A stretch of 49,430 nucleotides of DNA, taken from assembly GCA_028821395.1 (NCBI GenBank), contig JAPPGP010000124.1, forward strand, positions 1 to 49,430, in the 5' to 3' direction. This DNA comes from Defluviicoccus sp. (GTDB lineage Bacteria > Pseudomonadota > Alphaproteobacteria > MPNO01). Shown here piece after piece: positions 24,458 through 31,575 of this stretch (its first letter is position 1; each line of letters begins with the position of its first letter). The notes below the pieces were generated by a model. The model had not been told where the DNA came from. It worked only from the letters and a program-made list of their open reading frames with translations, and ran no database searches. Both the position numbers and the translations under genes were made by a program.

Positions 24458-24460
24458 CGT

Positions 24461-25819
24461 TCAGCTCCAGTCCACCGCGCCGCGGCGCAGCCAGCGCCCC
24501 TGCGGCGTGCCGCCGACATGGCGGCCGTCCTCGGCGATCACCCGGCCGCGCAGCACGGTGAGCACTGGCCAGCCGGTGAGCGCCATCCCCTCGAAGGGGG
24601 AGCGCGCCGCCCGGGAACGGATGGCGCCGCCATCGACGGTCCGCGCCAGCGCCGGGTCGACCAGCGCCAGGTCGCCGTCCGCCCCGACCGCGAGCCTGCC
24701 CTTGCGGTCGGCGATTCCGAACAGCCGGGCGGGCGTCGCGCACAGCGCCGCCGCGACACGCGTCCATGGGATCTCCCCCGCGGCGGCGAGATCGGCCACC
24801 GCCGGCACGATGGTGTCGAGCCCGGGCGTGCCGCCGGGCACCGTCCAGGGCGACGGCCGGTCCTTCTCTCCCACCGCGTGCGGCGCGTGGTCGGAGCCCA
24901 CGAAATCGGCCGCACCCGATGCGAGCGCCGCGCGTGCCGCCGCGCAATCCTCCGCGCCGCGCAGCGGCGGCACCATCAGCGCGAACGGCCCGTGGCGGTC
25001 GACCGCGCTGCCGTCGAGGCGGAGGTGATGCGGGGTCGCCTCGACCGCCATCGACAGCCCGGGATCGTCGCGGCGTGCGGCCTCGATCATGACGAAGCCT
25101 CGTGCGGTGCAGACCTGCCGAGCGACGATTCGGGCACCGGTCGCGCGCGCCACCTCGATCAGCCGGGCGAGCCCCATCGCCTCGCCGATTGGGTCTCGGG
25201 CCTCCGCGAAGGCGGCGAAATCGGTGCGCCCCGAAAGCCGCTCCAGCGCCGCCCCGACCATGGAACGGTCGCCGGTATAGACGCCGATCACGGCGCCGCA
25301 GGCGGCGACCGCCGCGGCCGCCCGGGCGAGGCCGTCGCCGTCGAGCAGCATCGATGCCGGGGCGTCGGACAGCAGCGCCTCGAAGGAGCTCACGCCTAGA
25401 TCCCAGAGCGCGGGGAGGTCGGCGATGTTGTCCGGCGTGACCCCGGCCTGGACGGTGAAGTCGACCAGGCTCGCCCCCTCCCCGGCGGCGCGCATCGCGG
25501 CGATCCCCTCCGCCGTATCGGCCGGCGGGTCGGTGTTCGGCATGCACATCACCGTGGTCACCCCGCCGCAGGCGGCGGCGAGCGAGCCGGTCGCGAAGGT
25601 CTCCTTGTGCGGAAAGCCGGGGTCGCGCATGTGCACATGGGCGTCGATGAAGCCGGGGAACAGGAGCCGTCCGTCGGCGTCGATGACGGTGTCCGCCTCC
25701 GGCCGCGCGTCCGCCTCGACCAGGGAGGCGATGCGCCCGTCATCGCCGACGACGATGCCGCCCGGCCTCTCCCAGGCCTCGGTCACCAGGCGCGCGTCGT
25801 GTATCGCGAGCAGTGCCAT
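24461..25819 (-). CDS. Dihydroorotase/allantoinase-like amidohydrolase, partly degenerate site
   Basis: A 452-residue cyclic-amidohydrolase-family protein. The signature D-A-H61-V-H63-M-R-D-P-G is intact, as are M-C-M-P-N-T-D-P-P at 91-99, P-H-H at 263-265 and G-S-D310-H-A-P-H. Other metal-ligand positions look lost: the carboxylated Lys region reads S-F-E-A-L-L-S-D (146-152), the third His position is Tyr181 (G-V-Y-T-G-D) and the fourth is Gln235 (A-R-Q-V-C-T). Asp152 could serve as the bridge, as in Aquifex dihydroorotase. Activity may use one metal or be absent. It is followed by the racemase-like gene and divergent from the ornithine-cyclodeaminase-like gene. A housekeeping pyrimidine role is unlikely. 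Confidence 0.82.
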   Translation of the reverse strand: MALLAIHDARLVTEAWERPGGIVVGDDGRIASLVEADARPEADTVIDADGRLLFPGFIDAHVHMRDPGFPHKETFATGSLAAACGGVTTVMCMPNTDPPADTAEGIAAMRAAGEGASLVDFTVQAGVTPDNIADLPALWDLGVSSFEALLSDAPASMLLDGDGLARAAAAVAACGAVIGVYTGDRSMVGAALERLSGRTDFAAFAEARDPIGEAMGLARLIEVARATGARIVARQVCTARGFVMIEAARRDDPGLSMAVEATPHHLRLDGSAVDRHGPFALMVPPLRGAEDCAAARAALASGAADFVGSDHAPHAVGEKDRPSPWTVPGGTPGLDTIVPAVADLAAAGEIPWTRVAAALCATPARLFGIADRKGRLAVGADGDLALVDPALARTVDGGAIRSRAARSPFEGMALTGWPVLTVLRGRVIAEDGRHVGGTPQGRWLRRGAVDWS

Positions 25820-25905
25820 CTTCTCTCCGCGGCAAACTATGCCATAGCCGGCGCGCGTTGACCCGGGACCGCGCGGGCGATATCGGTGGGCAGGGGGGCT
25901 CGCCG

Positions 25906-26910
25906 GTGCAGCTTCGAATCCTGACCGAGAACGACGTCCGGTCGCTGATCGACATGGATGCGGCGATTCCGATCCAGGAGGAAGCCTTCGCCCGGCTCGC
26001 CGCCGGCGAGAGCGTCGAGGGGTTGCGCAGCTTCGTGGTCTCGGAGACCCCGCCCGGGGTCGCCATCTTCAACCCGTGCTTTCTCCGGAACGGCGGCGGC
26101 TACGGGGTCAAGGTGGTCTCCGACTTCTTCGGCAACACCGCGCGCGGGGTGGCGCGGATGTCGGCCCTCGTCACCCTGTTCGACGGCGAGACCGGCCATC
26201 CACGGACGGTGATGGAGGGCGGCTACCTGACCGATCTCAGGACCGGGGCGGGAACCGGCGCCGCCGCGCGTCGCCTCGCCCGGCCCGAATCGCGCGTCGT
26301 CGCCGTGGTCGGCGCCGGCAGGGTCGCGCGCAACCAGCTCCGGGCGCTGGCGCGGACATTCGACATCGAACGCGTGTCGATCGCCGGGCGCAGCGAGTCC
26401 CGCGCCCAAGCCTTCGCCGAGGAGGTACGGCACGAGGACGGCCTGCCCGACGACGCGATCCTGGCGCGCTCGGCCGCCGAGGCGGTGCGCGAGGCCGATA
26501 TCGTGGTCGCGGCGACGACCTCGTCCGAACCCGTGGTGTTCGGCCGCGATCTCCGCCCCGGCGCCTTCGTCGCCGCGGCCGGCGCCAATGTCGCGACCGC
26601 CCGGGAGGTCGACACCGAGACCGTGCGCCGCGCCGCCAGGCTCGTCATCGACAGCCCGGCCGACAGCCTGGCCCATGCCGGCGACCTCGCGATCCCGATC
26701 GCCGAGGGCGCGATCCGCGAGCGGGACGTGGCCGGGATCGCCGACATCATCGCCGGGACAAGGCCTGGGCGGGAGACGGCGGACGAGATCGCCTATTACA
26801 AGTCGATCGGGCTGCCGATCCAGGATCTGATCACCGCCCAGCATATCGAGCGCCGCGCGATCGCCGCCGGCGCCGGGACGGTGATCGAGATGGGCGGCGA
26901 CCATGACTGA
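25906..26910 (+). CDS. Ornithine cyclodeaminase/mu-crystallin family protein
   Basis: A 334-residue NAD(P)-binding protein. The family motif L-T-D-L-R-T-G-A-G-T-G-A-A-A lies at 108-121 and the Rossmann loop V-G-A-G-R-V-A-R-N at 135-143. Known members deaminate and cyclise ornithine, reduce ketimines, dehydrogenate alanine, or (SbnB) split N-glutamyl-amino acids. The next gene is a threonine-synthase-like PLP enzyme, which suggests non-protein amino acid chemistry. A GTG start at 25906, preceded by a GGGGGG tract, is preferred; 31 upstream in-frame codons are not family-like and overlap the divergent dihydroorotase-like gene. Confidence 0.87.
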   Translation: MQLRILTENDVRSLIDMDAAIPIQEEAFARLAAGESVEGLRSFVVSETPPGVAIFNPCFLRNGGGYGVKVVSDFFGNTARGVARMSALVTLFDGETGHPRTVMEGGYLTDLRTGAGTGAAARRLARPESRVVAVVGAGRVARNQLRALARTFDIERVSIAGRSESRAQAFAEEVRHEDGLPDDAILARSAAEAVREADIVVAATTSSEPVVFGRDLRPGAFVAAAGANVATAREVDTETVRRAARLVIDSPADSLAHAGDLAIPIAEGAIRERDVAGIADIIAGTRPGRETADEIAYYKSIGLPIQDLITAQHIERRAIAAGAGTVIEMGGDHD

Positions 26911-26931
26911 CCCGAGTGTCGAGCCGGACGC

Positions 26932-28167
26932 ATGAAACCCACCTCCCTGGCCTGCATCGGATGCGGCGAGACTCACCCGCTCGACGCTTTTGCGCGCGCC
27001 TGCCGCGCCTGCGCCGAGGCGGGCGTGACCGCGAATCTCGGCGTGGTCTACGGCGACGCGGCGACGCCCCGCCGGGACGCCATTCCGGCGGGGCCGGCCA
27101 CGCTCTGGCGCTTCGCCGACGCTCTGCCGCTCGCGGCGGAAGACGCGGTGAGCCTGGGAGAGGGCATGACCCCTCTGGTCCCGATCGCCGCGCCGCATCG
27201 CGGTTCGCTCTGGGTCAAGGACGAGACCCGCAACCCGAGCTGGTCGTTCAAGGATCGGCTGGCGAGCGTCGCGGTCTCCTGGGCGAAGAAGATCGGCGCG
27301 CAGGTCATCGCCACCTCGTCGTCGGGCAATGCCGGGGCGGCGGCGGCTTCCTATGCCGCGCGCGCGAACCTCCCCTGCGTGGTGCTGACGTTCCGGGGCG
27401 CCGCGGGTCCGATGGTCGGGCAGATCCGCGCGGCCGGGGCCATGGTCCTCGAATGCGCGGAGAAGGAGGATCGCTGGCGCATCCTGTCCAGGGCGGTGAA
27501 AGAGTTCGGCTGGTTCCCGACCTCGCCCTTCTTCGGACCGGCGGCGGGCAGCAACCCGATCGGTATCGAGGGATACAAGACGCTGGCCTACGAGATCGCC
27601 GAAGGGCTCGGCTGGCGGGCGCCGGACTGGTGCGTGCTGCCGGTGTGCTACGGCGACGCGCTGTTCGGGCTGTGGAAGGGATTCGACGAGATGCGGCGCT
27701 GGGGCTGGACCGAAGCCATGCCGCGGCTGGTCGCCGCCGAGGTGTCGGGCTCGCTCGCCGCCGGGCTGGCGGGCGAGGACCCGATGCCTCCCGCGGTGGC
27801 GCGCGACGGGGACTCGATCGCGGTCTCGATCGACATTCCGCGCAGCACCGCGCAGGCTCTGCTCGCGCTGCGCCGGACCGACGGCATCGCGGTCGCGCTC
27901 GACGACGCGGAGATCGCCACCGCGCGCGCCGCGCTCGCGCGCCGCGAGGGGCTGTTCGTCGAGGCCTCCTCGGCCGCCGCCTTCGCGGCTATCGAACGCT
28001 TGGGCGCCGCCGGCACGTTCCGCGGCGGCGACAGCGTCGTCGCAATCGCCACCGCGTCCGGGCTGAAGGATGCCGGCTCCTCCCCCGCCGACGCGCTGCC
28101 CGGGGCGGGTACGGATCTCGACGGCCTTCGGTGCGCGCTGAAGCAAAGCTACGGCTTCGATGTCTGA
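26932..28167 (+). CDS. Threonine-synthase-like PLP enzyme with N-terminal Cys4 motif
   Basis: A 411-residue fold-type II PLP enzyme. Residues 8-27 carry C8-x2-C11 and C24-x2-C27, a likely zinc ribbon found in a branch of threonine-synthase-like proteins. The Schiff-base Lys is K107 in N-P-S-W-S-F-K-D-R, the phosphate-binding loop is S-S-S-G-N-A-G (about 129-135), and a late G-E-G-M-T-P-L occurs at 77-83. It could be a true threonine synthase or a beta-replacing/eliminating enzyme acting on O-phospho-hydroxyamino acids; the location outside the hom operon favours the second. It starts 21 bases after the cyclodeaminase-like gene and overlaps the next start by 8 bases. Confidence 0.87.
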   Translation: MKPTSLACIGCGETHPLDAFARACRACAEAGVTANLGVVYGDAATPRRDAIPAGPATLWRFADALPLAAEDAVSLGEGMTPLVPIAAPHRGSLWVKDETRNPSWSFKDRLASVAVSWAKKIGAQVIATSSSGNAGAAAASYAARANLPCVVLTFRGAAGPMVGQIRAAGAMVLECAEKEDRWRILSRAVKEFGWFPTSPFFGPAAGSNPIGIEGYKTLAYEIAEGLGWRAPDWCVLPVCYGDALFGLWKGFDEMRRWGWTEAMPRLVAAEVSGSLAAGLAGEDPMPPAVARDGDSIAVSIDIPRSTAQALLALRRTDGIAVALDDAEIATARAALARREGLFVEASSAAAFAAIERLGAAGTFRGGDSVVAIATASGLKDAGSSPADALPGAGTDLDGLRCALKQSYGFDV

Positions 28168-29092
28168 GCTGGGCGTCTCGCTGGACTGCTTCTCGCCGGC
28201 GCGCGAGATCGCCGCGCAGGCCCGCGCGGCGGAGGCCGGCGGGGCGAAGACGCTGTGGATCGCGACCCATCTGTTCCTGCGCGATCCCGTCGCGCTCGCC
28301 GGTGCCGCGCTGGCGGCGACGGAACGGCTCGAGGTGGCGCTGATGGCGCTGAGCCCGTTCTCGATCCACCCGGTCTATGCGGCGATGACGGCGGCGACCC
28401 TCGACGAGCTCTACCCCGGGCGGGTGGTGCTTTCCCTCGGGGTCGGCGCGCCGGGCGATCTGGATGCCGCCGGGATCGTCGCCGAACGTCCGCTCGCGCG
28501 GCTTGCCGAGGCCATCGAGATCTGCCGCCGGCTCTACGCCGGGGAGACCCTCGACCACGCGGGCGAGGTCTACCGGATGGGCGGGCGCGGGCTGATCAAC
28601 GCGCCGCGCGACATCCCGATCGTGCTCGCGGCATCGGGGCCGCGCATGCTGACGCTCGCCGGGCGGGCGGCGGACGGCGTGCTGCTGTCGACCGCGGTCT
28701 CGGTCCCGTTCCTGCGCCAGTGCATCGCGCGGCTGGGCGAGAGCCGGACGGCGCGCTACGGCCAAGTCTATACAAGGATCGGCGCAGCCTCGGCGGTGCT
28801 CAAGCGGGCGCTCGGCTTCGTGCTGCGCGGCGCCCATCACCGGGCCAATCTCGATGCCGCCGGCGTCGCGCTCGACCAGAACGCGCTGCGTACCGCCTAC
28901 GCGGCCGAGGACTGGGCGGCGGTGGAGCGGACGATCGGCACCGACGTGCTCGCCGCCCACGCCGCCTGCGGCACGGAGGAGTTCGTGCGCGCGCGCATCC
29001 GCGAATACCGCGATGCCGGGCTCGATCAGGTCATCGTCGCCGGAATCACCGAGCCCGCGGAGATCGCCCGCGTGCTGCGCGCCATCGGCTGA
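28160..29092 (+). CDS. LLM class flavin-dependent oxidoreductase
   Basis: A 310-residue luciferase-like TIM-barrel protein of the methylene-H4MPT-reductase/F420 branch by appearance: L-G-V-S-L-D-C-F at the start, L-A-L-M-A-L-S-P-F-S-I-H-P near 60, and V-V-L-S-L-G-V-G-A-P near 90. The cofactor may be FMN or F420. Its ATG overlaps the stop of the threonine-synthase-like gene by 8 bases, so the two are translationally coupled and probably act in one pathway. The other LLM gene in the window (17371) is of a different sub-branch, so this is not a recent duplicate. Confidence 0.88.
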   Translation: MSELGVSLDCFSPAREIAAQARAAEAGGAKTLWIATHLFLRDPVALAGAALAATERLEVALMALSPFSIHPVYAAMTAATLDELYPGRVVLSLGVGAPGDLDAAGIVAERPLARLAEAIEICRRLYAGETLDHAGEVYRMGGRGLINAPRDIPIVLAASGPRMLTLAGRAADGVLLSTAVSVPFLRQCIARLGESRTARYGQVYTRIGAASAVLKRALGFVLRGAHHRANLDAAGVALDQNALRTAYAAEDWAAVERTIGTDVLAAHAACGTEEFVRARIREYRDAGLDQVIVAGITEPAEIARVLRAIG

Positions 29093-29157
29093 ACCCGGAC
29101 GCCGCTTCGACTTCGCGAGGCGATGCTCTAGTCTTCGGGCGCTTTGGGGGTGAGGAC

Positions 29158-29814
29158 ATGACCACCGAAAACCTGGTTCTCTGGGGCGCCGGCACGATGC
29201 GGACGCACCGCACGCTGTGGCTCGCCGAAGAGCTCGGCCTGGACTACGAGCACCGCCCGATCGGCCCGCGTACCGGCGAGACCAAGACCGACCAGTTCCT
29301 CGCCATCAACCCGCGCCACAAGATCCCGGCCATGGTCCACGGCGACGTCTGCCTGACCGAGAGCGCCGCGATCATGAGCTACATGACGGAGGTGTTTCCG
29401 GTGCCGGATCGCGTCTTCGTGCCGGCGGATGCGCTCGGCCGGGCGCGGCTGCTGGAATGGTGTTTCTTCACCATGAGCGAGCTCGACGCCAATGCGATCT
29501 ACAGCATCCGGCGCCATGGCGACCTGGTCCAGGAGTACGGCGCCTCGCCGATCGCCGTCCGCGCGGCGATGGCGTATTTCGACCACCAGCTCGAACGGAT
29601 GAAGGACCGGATCGTCGCGTCCGGCCGGTTCCTGATGGGGGAGAGGATCAGCATCGCGGACATCCTGTTCATGTCCTGCCTCGACGCCGCCGAGCGCTAC
29701 GAGCTCGCCTTGCCGGAGTTCCTGCGCGACTACCGCATCCGCATGCGGGCGCGTCCGGCCTATGCGGAGACCTACAAGCGCAACTATGGCGGCCGCGCCG
29801 CGCCGGAGATCTGA
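29158..29814 (+). CDS. Glutathione S-transferase family protein
   Basis: A 218-residue GST. The thioredoxin-like N-domain (about 1-80) has I-N-P-R-H-K-I-P-A-M at about 52-61 with the cis-Pro, and the glutathione gamma-glutamyl-binding T-E-S-A-A-I-M-S-Y at about 69-77. An all-helical domain follows, with I-S-I-A-D-I-L-F near 164-171, the usual N-capping motif. Possible roles are conjugation, isomerisation or dehalogenation of catabolic intermediates. The ATG at 29158 has a GGGGGTGAGG ribosome site. The next gene begins 3 bases after its stop, so GST and CoA-transferase are coupled. Confidence 0.9.
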   Translation: MTTENLVLWGAGTMRTHRTLWLAEELGLDYEHRPIGPRTGETKTDQFLAINPRHKIPAMVHGDVCLTESAAIMSYMTEVFPVPDRVFVPADALGRARLLEWCFFTMSELDANAIYSIRRHGDLVQEYGASPIAVRAAMAYFDHQLERMKDRIVASGRFLMGERISIADILFMSCLDAAERYELALPEFLRDYRIRMRARPAYAETYKRNYGGRAAPEI

Positions 29815-29817
29815 GCC

Positions 29818-31020
29818 ATGCCCGGACCGCTCGACGGGGTTCGCGTCCTCGACCTGACGACCATGGTCTCGGGCCCGGTGGCGACGATGATGCTCGCCGA
29901 CCAGGGCGCCGACGTGATCAAGATCGAACCGCCCGCGGGCGACATCATGCGGCAATACGGCCTCGTCCACCGCGGCATGTCGGCCTCGTTCCTGTCCTGC
30001 AACCGCTCGAAGCGCTCGCTCTGCGTCGACCTCAAGACGGAGGAGGGGCTCGCCATCGTCCGCCGGCTGGCGGCCACCGCCGACGTGCTGGTGCAGAACT
30101 TCCGCCCCGGCGCGATCGAGCGCATGGGGCTCGGCGAGGACGCGGTCCGCGCGCTCCGGCCGGACATAATCTTCGTCTCGATCAGCGGCTTCGGCGAGAC
30201 CGGCCCCTACGCGCATCAGCGGGTTTACGATCCGATCATCCAGGCGCTCTGCGGGCTCTGCGACATCCAGGCCGACAACGAGACCGGGCGCCCGCAGATG
30301 GTGCGGACCATCGTCCCCGACAAGACGACATCGGTGACCGCGGCGCAGGCGATCGCCGCGGCGCTTTTCGCGCGCGAACGGACCGGCAAGGGCCAGCACG
30401 TTCGGCTCGCCATGCTCGATGTCATGGTCGCCTATCTGTGGCCCGAGGCGTCAGCGCCGCTCACCTTCCTGGAAAACGAGCAGGACCCGGCGCGCCAGCT
30501 GGCCGCGCCCGACCTGATCTTCGGGACGACGGACGGCTATATCACCGCCGGCGCGGTGTCGGATTCCGAATGGGCCGGGATGTGCCGCGCCTTCGGCCGA
30601 GAGGACCTGATCGATGACCCGCGCTTCGACACCGCCGCCGCCCGCGTCCAGAACCGGGCCGAGCGCCGCACCATCATGAACCGGGAGATCGCCAAGTGGC
30701 CGACGGCGGAAATCCTCGCCCGGCTCGACCGCGAGACCGTCCCCGCCGCGCCGGTGCTCGGGCGCTCGGAGGTGATCGAGGACGCCCAGGTGATCGAGAA
30801 CCGGATCCTGGAGGTCCGCGACAACCCCGAGCTCGGCCCGGTGCGCCAGCCCCGCCCGGCCGCCCGCTTCGCCGAGACCCCGGCCGAAATCCGCTCGATG
30901 GCGCCCCGGCTCGGCGCCGACAACGCGGCGATCCTCGGAGAGCTCGGCTACGACCAAGCGGAGATCGCGCGCCTCGGCGAGACCGGAGTCCTGCACCGCA
31001 GGAAGCCGGAGACGGGTTGA
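29818..31020 (+). CDS. CaiB/BaiF type III CoA-transferase
   Basis: A 400-residue family III CoA-transferase that moves CoA between carboxylic acids. N-terminal V-L-D-L-T-T-M-V-S-G-P is followed by L-A-D-Q-G-A-D-V-I-K-I-E-P at 26-38. The predicted nucleophile is Asp168 in I-V-P-D-K-T-T, followed by the family segment A-A-L-F-A-R-E-R-T-G-K-G-Q. The paired GST gene is 3 bases upstream, and the run from 25906 is all on this strand, so a single long catabolic operon is plausible. The acid substrate is unknown. Confidence 0.92.
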   Translation: MPGPLDGVRVLDLTTMVSGPVATMMLADQGADVIKIEPPAGDIMRQYGLVHRGMSASFLSCNRSKRSLCVDLKTEEGLAIVRRLAATADVLVQNFRPGAIERMGLGEDAVRALRPDIIFVSISGFGETGPYAHQRVYDPIIQALCGLCDIQADNETGRPQMVRTIVPDKTTSVTAAQAIAAALFARERTGKGQHVRLAMLDVMVAYLWPEASAPLTFLENEQDPARQLAAPDLIFGTTDGYITAGAVSDSEWAGMCRAFGREDLIDDPRFDTAAARVQNRAERRTIMNREIAKWPTAEILARLDRETVPAAPVLGRSEVIEDAQVIENRILEVRDNPELGPVRQPRPAARFAETPAEIRSMAPRLGADNAAILGELGYDQAEIARLGETGVLHRRKPETG

Positions 31021-31033
31021 CGCCGCCACCGGC

Positions 31034-31543
31034 TCACTTGTGATCGTGGTGCTTCATGCCCGGGCCGCGCGCAGTCAGGGGCCTCACGGCCACCGGAACG
31101 GCGATCCCGCCCGCCTTCTGGAAGATCAGGGTGAGGGGGAAGGTGCCGCCCTGCTCTGGCGGGTCGGTCAGCCCGATCAGCATCACATGGTCGCCGCCGG
31201 GTTGGAGCTCTACCGCCTTGTTGCCGGGGACAAGGACCGCATCGATCCGGCGCATGCGCATCACCCCGTCCTGCATCTTGTGGCTGTGCAGCTCGACGCG
31301 CCCGGCGACCGGTGAGGACGCGCCGATGAGCCGGTCGGCCTCAGCGCCGGTATTGACGATCCTGAGATAGGCGGCCCCCGCCCGCGCCCCGCGCCCGATC
31401 CGCGCCCAGGGCGCTTCGATCGTGAGGGACCCAAGACTGTGCGCGGCGGAGCCGTCATTCTGGGCGCGCGTTGCGGAGACCGCAGCAAAGCCGACCAGTC
31501 CCACAGCGGCAGCCACGGCCAGGGCCTGCAACAGTTTCGACAT
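31034..31543 (-). CDS. PCu(A)C-family periplasmic copper chaperone
   Basis: A 169-residue copper chaperone. Residues 1-27 form a Sec signal (M-S-K-L-L-Q, hydrophobic core, then A-T-R-A-Q). The diagnostic H-x10-M-x21-H-x-M copper site is exact: His86, Met97, His119 and Met121. The C-terminus is His-rich (K-H-H-D-H-K) and may bind extra metal. These proteins deliver Cu(I) to the CuA site of cytochrome oxidase, usually with Sco proteins, which are not seen here. It is convergent with the CoA-transferase gene (13 bases) and lies downstream of the molybdenum hydroxylase on the same strand. Confidence 0.93.
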   Translation of the reverse strand: MSKLLQALAVAAAVGLVGFAAVSATRAQNDGSAAHSLGSLTIEAPWARIGRGARAGAAYLRIVNTGAEADRLIGASSPVAGRVELHSHKMQDGVMRMRRIDAVLVPGNKAVELQPGGDHVMLIGLTDPPEQGGTFPLTLIFQKAGGIAVPVAVRPLTARGPGMKHHDHK

Positions 31544-31575
31544 GGCATGTCCCTGCGCGCGAGTTACCCTCAGTC

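Noticed and set aside
24461..25819. Housekeeping dihydroorotase of pyrimidine synthesis
   Set aside because: Several metal-ligand positions are substituted and no other pyrimidine gene (such as pyrB) is adjacent.
26932..28167. thrC as part of the hom operon
   Set aside because: It lies about 17 kb from hom in a catabolic operon and carries an N-terminal Cys4 motif; a symbol was therefore not assigned.
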